DNA of 40,145 nucleotides from DASQWP01 sp050697555. GTDB taxonomy: Bacteria; Actinomycetota; Thermoleophilia; Gaiellales; Gaiellaceae. A program made the translations under genes and the position numbers. Below the pieces are notes generated by a model. The model ran no database searches. It saw nothing but the letters and a program-made list of their open reading frames with translations, and was not told the origin of the DNA. Positions 24,380 to 31,045 of this stretch are shown piece by piece. The stretch is from NCBI GenBank assembly GCA_050697555.1, contig JBOHAD010000016.1:1-40145 (forward strand), read 5' to 3'. Position 1 is the first letter of the stretch. Each line of letters starts with the position of its first letter.

Positions 24380-24583
24380 GTGATCCGCCTGGTGGCGGGG
24401 CCGGTTTCCTGACGCGCGAAAAGCGAGCCAGGCTCGTCGGAGTCCCCCTTGGGGCCTCCGACTGACGATGTCGACCCACCCACCCGCCCGCGTATCGAAT
24501 GAGATACGTGGGCGACTGAGGACGACGCATGGCGAAGCTTTGCAGCCGCTCAGGGAGCCGGTCACCGTCGCCTGGCGGGTCAC
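24380..24583 (-). repeat. Structured intergenic element, copy B (HAD-arginase spacer)
   Basis: This 204-bp element fills the spacer between the HAD and arginase-like genes. Its ends GTGATCCGCC (24380-24389) and, on the other strand, GTGACCCGCC (from 24583, including the HAD stop codon) match at 9 of 10. Inside are a CCGCC/GGCGG hairpin, box GCGAAAAGCGAGC (24416-24428; 12 of 13 with copy A), and an extra hairpin at 24436-24462 (GTCGGAG/CTCCGAC plus CCCC/GGGG) absent from copy A. A 12-bp hairpin at 24485-24514 (CGTATC, loop GAATGA, GATACG core) adjoins the 38-nt core at 24509-24546. The stem sequence differs from copy A but pairing is kept. The extra hairpin explains nearly all the length difference. 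Confidence 0.75.
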
Positions 24584-25251
24584 TCCAAAAGGCTACCTGC
24601 GGGAACAAGGCAGTCGAGGATCTCGGGAAGCCCGGCGAGGTCGGGCAGCTCGGCGGCGCGCGGGAGGTCGCTCTCCTCTCCGAGACGGTTGATCCAGACG
24701 GCAGCCAGGCCGAGCTCGGCCGCCGGCGCCAGATCGTGGTAGGGGCTCGCCCCCACGTGGACGTGCCGTCCGGAGTCGGCGTCGCTCTCGGCGGAAAAGC
24801 GTTCCCAGTGGCCGTGAGCGGGCTTGTAGGAGCGGGCCTCGGCCGCGGTGATCGCGAGGTCGAACGGAACGCCGATCGCGGCCAGCGAGGCGGAGAGGAG
24901 ATCCGGGTCGGTGTTCGAGAGCACGCCGAGCCGCCAGCCCCGCTCCCGCAGCTCGGCGAGCGCGCCGGGCACGTCGGGAAAGACCGGCCACGACGGAAGC
25001 GAGTTCGCGAGCGCGTACTCGTCATCGGGCGAGAGCTCGAGTCCCTCGTGGCCAGTCAGCAGCACGAGCGATTCCTTCAACACCTCCCGATAGGGACGTG
25101 ATGAACCGAGCTGCACGCGCGGCTCGACCTCGTGGTAGCGCTCGAGCAGGCGGCGGGCGTCAGTGGCGGGCCAGAGGTCGGCGAGCGTCGAGCGAATCCC
25201 CTGGTTCCAGTCGACCAGGGTCCCGTAGCAGTCGAAGGTCGCCCACCTCAT
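24580..25251 (-). CDS. HAD-family hydrolase (haloacid dehalogenase-like)
   Basis: A 223-residue HAD-superfamily hydrolase. Motif I is TFDCYGTLVDW (nucleophile Asp near residue 7), motif II is VLSNTDPDLL, the lysine is in EARSYKPAHGHWERF, and the late acidic motif is around HVGASPYHDLAPA. The cap region resembles the L-2-haloacid dehalogenase and phosphatase subgroups, so either dehalogenase or small-molecule phosphatase activity is possible. The ATG lies directly after a 12-bp inverted repeat that includes the end of fabF, so its translation may depend on that structure. The stop codon forms one end of structured element B. Confidence 0.85.
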   Translation of the reverse strand: MRWATFDCYGTLVDWNQGIRSTLADLWPATDARRLLERYHEVEPRVQLGSSRPYREVLKESLVLLTGHEGLELSPDDEYALANSLPSWPVFPDVPGALAELRERGWRLGVLSNTDPDLLSASLAAIGVPFDLAITAAEARSYKPAHGHWERFSAESDADSGRHVHVGASPYHDLAPAAELGLAAVWINRLGEESDLPRAAELPDLAGLPEILDCLVPAGSLLE

Positions 25252-25279
25252 CGGAAATTCCGCGTCAGCGGAATTTCCG
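25252..25279. repeat. Perfect 12-bp inverted repeat at the fabF-HAD junction
   Basis: CGGAAATTCCGC at 25252-25263 and its exact complement at 25268-25279 enclose a 4-nt loop that contains part of the fabF TGA. Each arm is itself almost a palindrome (CGGAA-A-TTCCG and CGGAA-T-TTCCG, centres 17 bp apart). The HAD ATG abuts the stem. It could be an RNA hairpin ending or tuning the fab transcript, or a double operator. No U-tract follows. Confidence 0.7.
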
Positions 25280-26518
25280 AATCACTAAACAGGCGTTGTG
25301 GCCGCCGAAGCCAAAGTTGTTCGAGAGCGCGATGTCCGTCTTCCACTCGCGCGCCTCGTTCGGGATGTAGTCGAGGTCGCACTCCGGATCGGGCACCTCG
25401 TAGTTGATCGTCGGCGGCACGACGTCCCGCTGGACGGCCAGCGTGGAGATGATCGCCTCGATCGCCCCGGAGGCGCCCAGCGTGTGCCCGGTCGCCCCCT
25501 TCGTGGACGAGATCGGCGTCGTCCGCGCCTTCTCGTCCCCGAGCGCGATCTTGATCACCCGTGTCTCGCTCGCGTCGCCGAGCGGCGTCGAGGTCCCGTG
25601 CGCGTTGATGTAGTCGATGTCGCCGGCCGCGACGCCGGCGTCCGTCAGCGCCATCTCCATGGCCCGCGCGGGGTGCCGTCCGGTCGGGTCCGGCTCGGTG
25701 ATGTGCTGCGCGTCCGAGGAGAGCCCGTAACCCACGAGCTCGGCGTAGACCTTCGCGTCCCGCTTCCTCGCGTGCTCGAGCTCCTCGAGGACGAGGATCG
25801 CGCCGGCCTCGCCCATGACGAAGCCGTCCCGTTCGGCGTCGAAGGGCCGGCTCGCCTTCTGGGGGTCCTCGTTCCGCCGGGACAGCGCCCTCATGGCGCC
25901 GAAGCCTCCGATCCCGACCTTCGTGATCCCTGCCTCCGTCCCGCCAGCGAGCATCACGTCCGCGCGGCCGAGGCGGATCGAGTCCAGCGCGCCGCCGATC
26001 GCCATGTTGGACGCTGCGCACGCCGTGCACTCCGAGCTCAGCGGGCCGCGCGTCCCGAGCTCCATCGAGACCCACGCGGCGCCCATGTTCGGGATGATCG
26101 CGGGGATCGAGAACGGGTTGATCCGATCGGGGCCGCGCTCGATCAGCTGGTTGTAGCAGTCCTGGAAGCTCTTGAGGCCGCCGATTCCGGTGGCCACGGA
26201 GACGCCTGTCCGCTCCGTCTCGGCCTCGATGTCGATGCCGGAGTCCTCCTCCGCCATGCGCGCGGCGGCGAGGATCATCTGCGCGAAGCGGTCCATCCGG
26301 CGTGCTTTGCGGTGCTCGATCCACGTGGTGGGATCGAAGTCCTTCAGCTCGCACGCGAAGTTGACTGCGAACCCGTCCGGGTCGAACGCAGTGATCGGCC
26401 CGGCTCCGCCCTTGCCCGCGACGAGGTTCTCCCAGAAGGTCTCGGCGTCGTTTCCGAGGGGCGTGACCGCGCCGATCCCGGTGATCACGACCCGCCTGCG
26501 TCCGTTCTGCGAGCTCAT
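25265..26518 (-). CDS. fabF: Beta-ketoacyl-ACP synthase II
   Basis: A 417-residue condensing enzyme that elongates acyl-ACP with malonyl-ACP. The catalytic cysteine is in SSECTACAASNMAIG, the histidines are in INAHGTSTPLGD and KGATGHTLGASG, and the C-terminal glycine-rich SNNFGFGGHNACLV is present. Length and motifs are those of FabF. The ATG is one nucleotide after the fabG TGA, so the two genes are tightly coupled. In most bacteria acpP lies between them; here it does not. The last codons form one arm of a perfect inverted repeat with the start region of the HAD gene. Confidence 0.96.
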   Translation of the reverse strand: MSSQNGRRRVVITGIGAVTPLGNDAETFWENLVAGKGGAGPITAFDPDGFAVNFACELKDFDPTTWIEHRKARRMDRFAQMILAAARMAEEDSGIDIEAETERTGVSVATGIGGLKSFQDCYNQLIERGPDRINPFSIPAIIPNMGAAWVSMELGTRGPLSSECTACAASNMAIGGALDSIRLGRADVMLAGGTEAGITKVGIGGFGAMRALSRRNEDPQKASRPFDAERDGFVMGEAGAILVLEELEHARKRDAKVYAELVGYGLSSDAQHITEPDPTGRHPARAMEMALTDAGVAAGDIDYINAHGTSTPLGDASETRVIKIALGDEKARTTPISSTKGATGHTLGASGAIEAIISTLAVQRDVVPPTINYEVPDPECDLDYIPNEAREWKTDIALSNNFGFGGHNACLVIRKFR

Positions 26519-26519
26519 G

Positions 26520-27260
26520 TCACATCCCCAGTCCGCCGTCGACGAGCAGCACCTCGCCCGTCACGAACGAGGCCTCGTCAGAGCAGAGGAAGCGTACCGC
26601 ACGGGCCACGTCCTCCGGCTCGCCCAGCCGGGCGAGCGGCGTGTTGGCGAGGATCGCCTCCCTCGCCTTCTCGGGCAGCACCTGCGTCAGCTCCGTGTCG
26701 ATGTAGCCGGGGGCGACGGCGTTCACGCGCACGCCGCGCGACCCCAGCTCCCGCGCCAGCGCCTTCGTCAGGCCGACGATCCCGGCCTTGGAGGAGACGT
26801 AGTTCGCCTGGCCCGGGTTTCCGCGCAGGCCGACGACGCTCGTCAGGTTCACGATCGCGCCCGAGCGGCGCCGCAGCATCTTGCGCACGACGGCCCGGCA
26901 CGTGTTGAAGCTCCCCCGCAGGTTCGTGCCGATGACGAGCTCCCAGTCCTCGTCGCTCATGCGCGCGATGAGGGTGTCCCGCGTGACGCCCGCGTTGTTG
27001 ACCAGAAGGTCGACGTCGCCGAGCTCTGACTCCACGCGCTCGACCAGGGCCTGAGCCTCAGCGGGATCGGCCACGTTGCCCGGCAAGGCAACCCCTCCGA
27101 TCTCACCGGCGATCTCCTCGGCTCCCTCCTTGCCCGAGCGGTAGTTGACCGCCACCCGGGCCCCGGCAAGCCCGAGCTCGCGGCAGATTGCGGCGCCGAT
27201 TCCCTTCGAGCCTCCGGTGACGAGTGCGACCTTGCCCTCGAGTGAGGCGAAGTCAGGCAG
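26520..27260 (-). CDS. fabG: 3-oxoacyl-ACP reductase, probable CTG start
   Basis: A 246-residue short-chain dehydrogenase that reduces 3-oxoacyl-ACP with NADPH. The cofactor motif is VTGGSKGIGAAICRELG (residues about 14-30), the NNAG motif is LLVNNAGVTRDTL, the catalytic Ser is in NLTSVVGLRGNPGQ, and YxxxK is YVSSKAGIVG. No ATG, GTG or TTG lies in frame before the cofactor motif; the first one (GTG at 27155) would delete it. CTG at 27260 gives the usual FabG length, overlaps the fabD end by 8 bp, and has AGGAG 10 nt upstream. I therefore call a CTG start. A sequencing error is the alternative. The start is followed by LPDFASLEGKVALVTGG, typical of the family. Confidence 0.9.
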   Translation of the reverse strand: MPDFASLEGKVALVTGGSKGIGAAICRELGLAGARVAVNYRSGKEGAEEIAGEIGGVALPGNVADPAEAQALVERVESELGDVDLLVNNAGVTRDTLIARMSDEDWELVIGTNLRGSFNTCRAVVRKMLRRRSGAIVNLTSVVGLRGNPGQANYVSSKAGIVGLTKALARELGSRGVRVNAVAPGYIDTELTQVLPEKAREAILANTPLARLGEPEDVARAVRFLCSDEASFVTGEVLLVDGGLGM

Positions 27261-28176
27261 CGGAGAGCGTCTCCTGGAGCTTGGCGAGAGACTCCGGATC
27301 GCCCACGGAGATCGTGCGGAGTGAGCGGTCGCAGCGGCGCAGGAGTCCCGAGAGCACCTGGCCGGGCCCGATCTCCACGAACATGCCCACCCCGTTGCGC
27401 ACGAGCCCGCGCACGGCGTGTGTGAAGCGAACGGGTCCCGTGAGCTGGTCGACGAGGAGCGCCGCCAGCCGCTGGGCGTCCTCGAGGCGCGCGGTCACGG
27501 TGGACATGAAGGGCGGCGAGGGATCGTGCCACGAGGCCCGCGCCAGCGCCGGCTCCAGGCGCTCCGCCGCCCGCGCCACCAGAGGGCTGTGGAAGGCGCC
27601 GCTCACCCGTAGCTTGACCGTCTTCCGCGCTCCCCGAGCAGCCGCCTCATCGATCAGGCGGTCGACGGCCGAGTTCTCCCCCGAGATGACGACCTGGCCG
27701 GGACAGTTGTAGTTCGCCGGCCAGACGCCGTCGATGCCCGAGCAGAGCTCCTCGACCACGCCGTCCTCGAGACCGAGCACGGCGGCCATGGCGCCCGGCT
27801 TCTCGCGAGCGGCCTCCGCCATCGCCTCGCCGCGCTCGCGGACGAGCGCGACCGCGTCGTACGTCGAGAGCGCGCGGGCGGCGACGAGCGCCGAGTACTC
27901 GCCGACCGAGTGTCCGATGACGAAGTCCGGTCGGGCTCCCACCGTCTCCACAGCCCGGAGACAGGCGATCGAGGTGGAGACGAGTGCAGGCTGCTGCAGC
28001 TCGGTGCGGGTCAGATCCTCGAGCGAACCTTCGAAGCAGAGCCGGGCGACGTCGAAGCCCACGGCCTCCGAAGCCTCGTCGTAGACGGCCCGTGCCTCCG
28101 CGAAGCGCTCGGCGATCGCCCGTCCCATGCCGACGTCCTGCGACCCCTGGCCTGGAAAGCAGAACGCGATCTTCAT
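27253..28176 (-). CDS. fabD: Malonyl-CoA:ACP transacylase
   Basis: A 307-residue FabD that loads malonyl groups onto ACP. The N-terminal FCFPGQGSQDVGMGR motif, the nucleophile serine in IGHSVGEYSALV, the AMAAVLGL stretch, the NCPGQVVISG motif and the catalytic histidine in VSGAFHSPLV are all present. Length is normal. The ATG at 28176 comes 5 nt after the fabH TAG, so it is part of the fab operon. The 3' end overlaps the CTG start proposed for fabG and supplies the AGGAG used as its ribosome binding site. Confidence 0.96.
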   Translation of the reverse strand: MKIAFCFPGQGSQDVGMGRAIAERFAEARAVYDEASEAVGFDVARLCFEGSLEDLTRTELQQPALVSTSIACLRAVETVGARPDFVIGHSVGEYSALVAARALSTYDAVALVRERGEAMAEAAREKPGAMAAVLGLEDGVVEELCSGIDGVWPANYNCPGQVVISGENSAVDRLIDEAAARGARKTVKLRVSGAFHSPLVARAAERLEPALARASWHDPSPPFMSTVTARLEDAQRLAALLVDQLTGPVRFTHAVRGLVRNGVGMFVEIGPGQVLSGLLRRCDRSLRTISVGDPESLAKLQETLSAA

Positions 28177-28181
28177 AGCGC

Positions 28182-29198
28182 CTATGCCCTCCCGTTCGTC
28201 CACGTCATGTAAGCCGAGCCCCAGGTGAGGCCGGCACCGACCGCGCTCATGAGCACGCGTGTGCCGTCCTTCAGGAGCCCTTGGTCCCGTGCCTCGGCGA
28301 GACAGAGGGGGATCGACGCCGAGGAGGTGTTCCCGTAGCGGTCGATGTTCATGAACACCCGCTCCGAGGCCAGGCCGAGGTTCTTGACCGCGTGGTCGAT
28401 GATCCGCTTGTTCGCCTGGTGCGGGACGTAGAGGTCGACGTCCTCGACGCCCGCGTCGCACTCGGCCAGAAGCTCCTCCGCGGACGTGACCATCACGCGG
28501 GTGGCGAAGCGGAAGACCTCCTGCCCGCGCATCTTGATGAACTGGAGCTCCTGCTCGAGGGCTTCGGAGGTGACCGGCGTGCGCGAGCCGCCGGCTGGGA
28601 TGCAGAGGTCGGGGCCTCCGGAGCCGTCCGCGCCGAGCTCGAAGCCGAGGATGCCGCCCTCGGAGACCGGCTCCACGACGGCCGCGCCCGCCCCGTCGCC
28701 GAAGAGGATGCACGTCGAGCGGTCCTGCCAGTTCGTGATCTTCGAGAGCGTCTCCGACCCGACGACGAGCGCCCGCTTGGAGAGGCCCGTAGCAAGCGCG
28801 CCGTACACCTGCGAGAGCGCGTAGACGAAGCCGGTGCAGCCCGCGAGGAGGTCGTAGGCGGCCGCCTGCTTCGCGCCCAGCTCGTCGGCGACGATGGCCG
28901 CGGTCGCGGGGAAGAGCATGTCCGGCGTCGCCGTGGCCACGACGATCAGGTCGAGATCTTCCGCAGCTACGCCGGCCTCCTCCAGCGCCTCCCGCGCAGC
29001 CGGAAGAGCGAGATCGCTTGCGGCCTGGGCGGGCTCGGCGATGTGCCGCTCCCGGATTCCGGTTCGCGTCTCGATCCACTCGTCGGAGGTGTCCACCATG
29101 CGCTCGAGGTCGGCGTTCGTGAGCACTCGCTCGGGCGTGTACGCGCCGATGCCCGTGATGCCGACGGCGATGCCGTTCCCTGAGACGTTGGCGATCAC
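28182..29198 (-). CDS. fabH: Beta-ketoacyl-ACP synthase III
   Basis: A 338-residue KAS III that starts fatty acid chains by condensing acyl-CoA with malonyl-ACP. The catalytic Cys is in DLLAGCTGFVYAL, the His in YVPHQANKRIIDH and the Asn in RYGNTSSASIPL. The N-terminal TPERVLTNADLERMVDTSDEW is typical. The start GTG at 29198 overlaps the fabZ TGA (GTGA), implying coupled translation. Whether it prefers acetyl-CoA or branched primers (common in actinobacteria) cannot be read from motifs. Confidence 0.96.
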   Translation of the reverse strand: MIANVSGNGIAVGITGIGAYTPERVLTNADLERMVDTSDEWIETRTGIRERHIAEPAQAASDLALPAAREALEEAGVAAEDLDLIVVATATPDMLFPATAAIVADELGAKQAAAYDLLAGCTGFVYALSQVYGALATGLSKRALVVGSETLSKITNWQDRSTCILFGDGAGAAVVEPVSEGGILGFELGADGSGGPDLCIPAGGSRTPVTSEALEQELQFIKMRGQEVFRFATRVMVTSAEELLAECDAGVEDVDLYVPHQANKRIIDHAVKNLGLASERVFMNIDRYGNTSSASIPLCLAEARDQGLLKDGTRVLMSAVGAGLTWGSAYMTWTNGRA

Positions 29199-29647
29199 GC
29201 GCCGGCGTTGTCCGCGACCGCGAAAGTCAGAGTCCCGCGCACGGCCAGCTCGCCGCCCACTGTCGCCGTCGCCTTCCCGCGGCCGATCGGGCCGCGGAGG
29301 CGCTCGAGCTCGCACGTGAGCTCGAGCTCGTCGCCCGGCTCGACGATGCGCTTGAAGCGGACGTCGTCGATGCCGGCGAAGAGGGCGAGCTTGCCGCGAT
29401 TCGCCTCGTCGGACAAAACGGCGACGGCGCCCGTCTGCGCCATCGCCTCGACCATGAGGACGCCGGGCATGATCGGCCGGCCGGGGAAATGGCCCGCGAG
29501 GTACCACTCGTCGTCCCGCACACGTTTGCGCGCGACGACCCGCACGCCGGGCTCGAGCTCGGTCACCTCGTCGAGAAGGAGGAATGGGTCGCGGTGCGGG
29601 AGGATTTCTTCGATCTCCCGCCGTCCGAGCGGAGGCGCGAGGGTCAC
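29195..29647 (-). CDS. fabZ: 3-hydroxyacyl-ACP dehydratase
   Basis: A 150-residue hotdog-fold dehydratase of the FabZ type. The N-terminal ILPHRDPFLLLDEV, the catalytic His in LAGHFPGRPIMPGVLMVE, and the acidic catalytic residue in VEAMAQTGAVAV are present. Length is normal. The GTG start overlaps the TGA of the upstream sigma-factor gene (GTGA), so fabZ is translated together with that regulator. It is followed by fabH with another GTGA overlap. Confidence 0.95.
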   Translation of the reverse strand: MTLAPPLGRREIEEILPHRDPFLLLDEVTELEPGVRVVARKRVRDDEWYLAGHFPGRPIMPGVLMVEAMAQTGAVAVLSDEANRGKLALFAGIDDVRFKRIVEPGDELELTCELERLRGPIGRGKATATVGGELAVRGTLTFAVADNAGA

Positions 29648-30261
29648 GCCCTCGTGGTCTCCTCGAGGGCCACGCGCAGCCGGGCGCGCGCTCGATGCAC
29701 GTAGCACTTGGCCGTCCCGACCGGCATGCGGGCGATGCGCGAGATCTCCTCGTACGTGAAGCCGAAGACGTCGCGGAGCACGACGGCCGCGCGCTGGTTT
29801 GCGGACAGGCGCGCGAGCGCGTCGGCGACCTCGCGCCGCACGTCCGTCAGGGCGACCACGCGGGAGGGGTCGCTCTCCTCTCCCGCCGGCTCGTCCTCGA
29901 GGACGAGAGGCTCGGTCTGGCGCACCCGCTGGCGCGCGATGCGGTCGCGGCAGGTGTTGACGACGAGTCGGTGGAGCCAGGTGGCGAACTGGGCCTCGCC
30001 GCGAAACTGGCGCAGGCGCGTACAGAGCTTGACCAGCGACTCCTGGGCTGCGTCCCGCGCCTCCTCGAGATCCCCGATGAGCTGCGAGGCGATCCGCTGG
30101 ACGCGCGGGGCGTAGCGCTCGACAAGCGTGTCGAGCGCGCGACCGTCGCCGTTCCGCGCCTTCGTGACCAGGTCTACGTCGCTCAGCTTCCTGTACGCCT
30201 GCGGGAGCCGGGAGAGGGACTCCTGCTCGGTCTGACGGGCGGGCGCGGCGGCGGGTTGCAC
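29644..30261 (-). CDS. ECF RNA polymerase sigma factor heading the fab operon
   Basis: A 205-residue sigma-70 family ECF factor. Region 2 covers residues about 45-110 with DAAQESLVKLCTRLRQF and GEAQFATWLHRLVVNTCRDR. Region 4 covers about 145-200 with LSANQRAAVVLRDVFGFTYEEISRIARMP read as two halves. There is an N-terminal extension of about 25 residues. No anti-sigma gene lies beside it, unlike classical RpoE units. The GTG start at 30261 is 9 nt after TAGACT on the minus strand. The gene is coupled to fabZ by a GTGA overlap, so the sigma factor and fatty acid enzymes would be made together; direct control of the fab operon by it is a reasonable but unproven inference. Confidence 0.93.
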   Translation of the reverse strand: MQPAAAPARQTEQESLSRLPQAYRKLSDVDLVTKARNGDGRALDTLVERYAPRVQRIASQLIGDLEEARDAAQESLVKLCTRLRQFRGEAQFATWLHRLVVNTCRDRIARQRVRQTEPLVLEDEPAGEESDPSRVVALTDVRREVADALARLSANQRAAVVLRDVFGFTYEEISRIARMPVGTAKCYVHRARARLRVALEETTRA

Positions 30262-30287
30262 GGCGGCGTTAGTCTAGCCGCGCGCCG
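30262..30287. promoter_or_regulatory. Bidirectional promoter between the sigma/fab operon and birA
   Basis: The 26-bp spacer contains TTAGTCTA. On + TAGTCT (30270-30275) is 12 nt before the birA GTG. On - TAGACT (30276 to 30271) is 9 nt before the sigma GTG. The two -10 hexamers are offset by one base. Leaders would be 0 to about 5 nt. The shared element could balance lipid synthesis with carboxylase biotinylation. Confidence 0.5.
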
Positions 30288-31034
30288 GTGCCCGACTCCC
30301 TCGCTCCCGAAGCCGTCGAGCCCCTCCTGGGCGGCCGCTTCGGCCGTCCCTACCTCTACGAGGAGCGCTGCGAGTCGACGCAACGGCTGCTCGACCCCGA
30401 TCTTCCCGAGGGCGCGGTGGCCGTCTGCGACGTTCAGACGGGTGGCCGCGGACGCCTCGGACGCGGCTGGGAGGCGCCTCCCGGGACGGCCGTGCTCTGC
30501 TCGAGCCTGCTCCGTCCCCCGCCCGAGCGAAGGATCCCCGAGCTCTCGCTCGTCGGCGGTCTCGCGGCCGCGGAGGCTGTCGAGCGAGCCACCGGCCTCG
30601 CCGCCCAGATCAAGTGGCCGAACGACGTCATGCTCAACCGGCGCAAGGTCGGAGGAGTCCTCGCCGAGACGGTCGAAGGCGCCGTCGTGCTCGGCATCGG
30701 ACTGAACGTGAACCAGACCCGCGACGAGCTCCCCTCGGACTCGACGACGGCTCCCGGATCGCTCCGAAGCGTCGACGGCGTCATGCGCGACCGCGCCCCC
30801 CTCCTCGCCGACCTCCTGAGCGCGCTCGAGCGCCACTACGACCGCTGGCGCGAGGTCGGCCTCGACGGCCTCTACGAGGGTCTCGGGGCGCGCGACTTCC
30901 TGAGGGGCCGCAGAATCTTCGTCGACGGACGAACGGGGACAGGGATCGCCATCGACCGGAGCGGCAGGCTCGAGGTCGAGATCGGCGGCGAGAGACGCCT
31001 GATCGAGAGCGGCGAGGTCGGCTTCGAGCGCTAG
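30288..31034 (+). CDS. birA: Biotin--[acetyl-CoA-carboxylase] ligase
   Basis: A 248-residue biotin protein ligase that attaches biotin to the carrier protein of acetyl-CoA carboxylase and other carboxylases. The biotinyl-AMP loop is GGRGRLGRGWEAPPGTA, the catalytic lysine region is KWPNDVMLNRRKVGGVLAE, and GIGLNVNQ follows. The C-terminal SH3-like domain (RIFVDGRTGTGIAIDRSG) is present. There is no N-terminal helix-turn-helix, so it is not the repressor type of BirA. It starts with GTG, diverging from the fab operon, which fits its link to accA/accD. It ends 11 bp from the convergent amidase gene. Confidence 0.94.
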   Translation: MPDSLAPEAVEPLLGGRFGRPYLYEERCESTQRLLDPDLPEGAVAVCDVQTGGRGRLGRGWEAPPGTAVLCSSLLRPPPERRIPELSLVGGLAAAEAVERATGLAAQIKWPNDVMLNRRKVGGVLAETVEGAVVLGIGLNVNQTRDELPSDSTTAPGSLRSVDGVMRDRAPLLADLLSALERHYDRWREVGLDGLYEGLGARDFLRGRRIFVDGRTGTGIAIDRSGRLEVEIGGERRLIESGEVGFER

Positions 31035-31045
31035 ACCCTTGGCCG

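Noticed and set aside
26520..27155. fabG starting at the GTG at 27155
   Set aside because: It would remove the NADP-binding glycine motif, which is intact in the upstream in-frame sequence.
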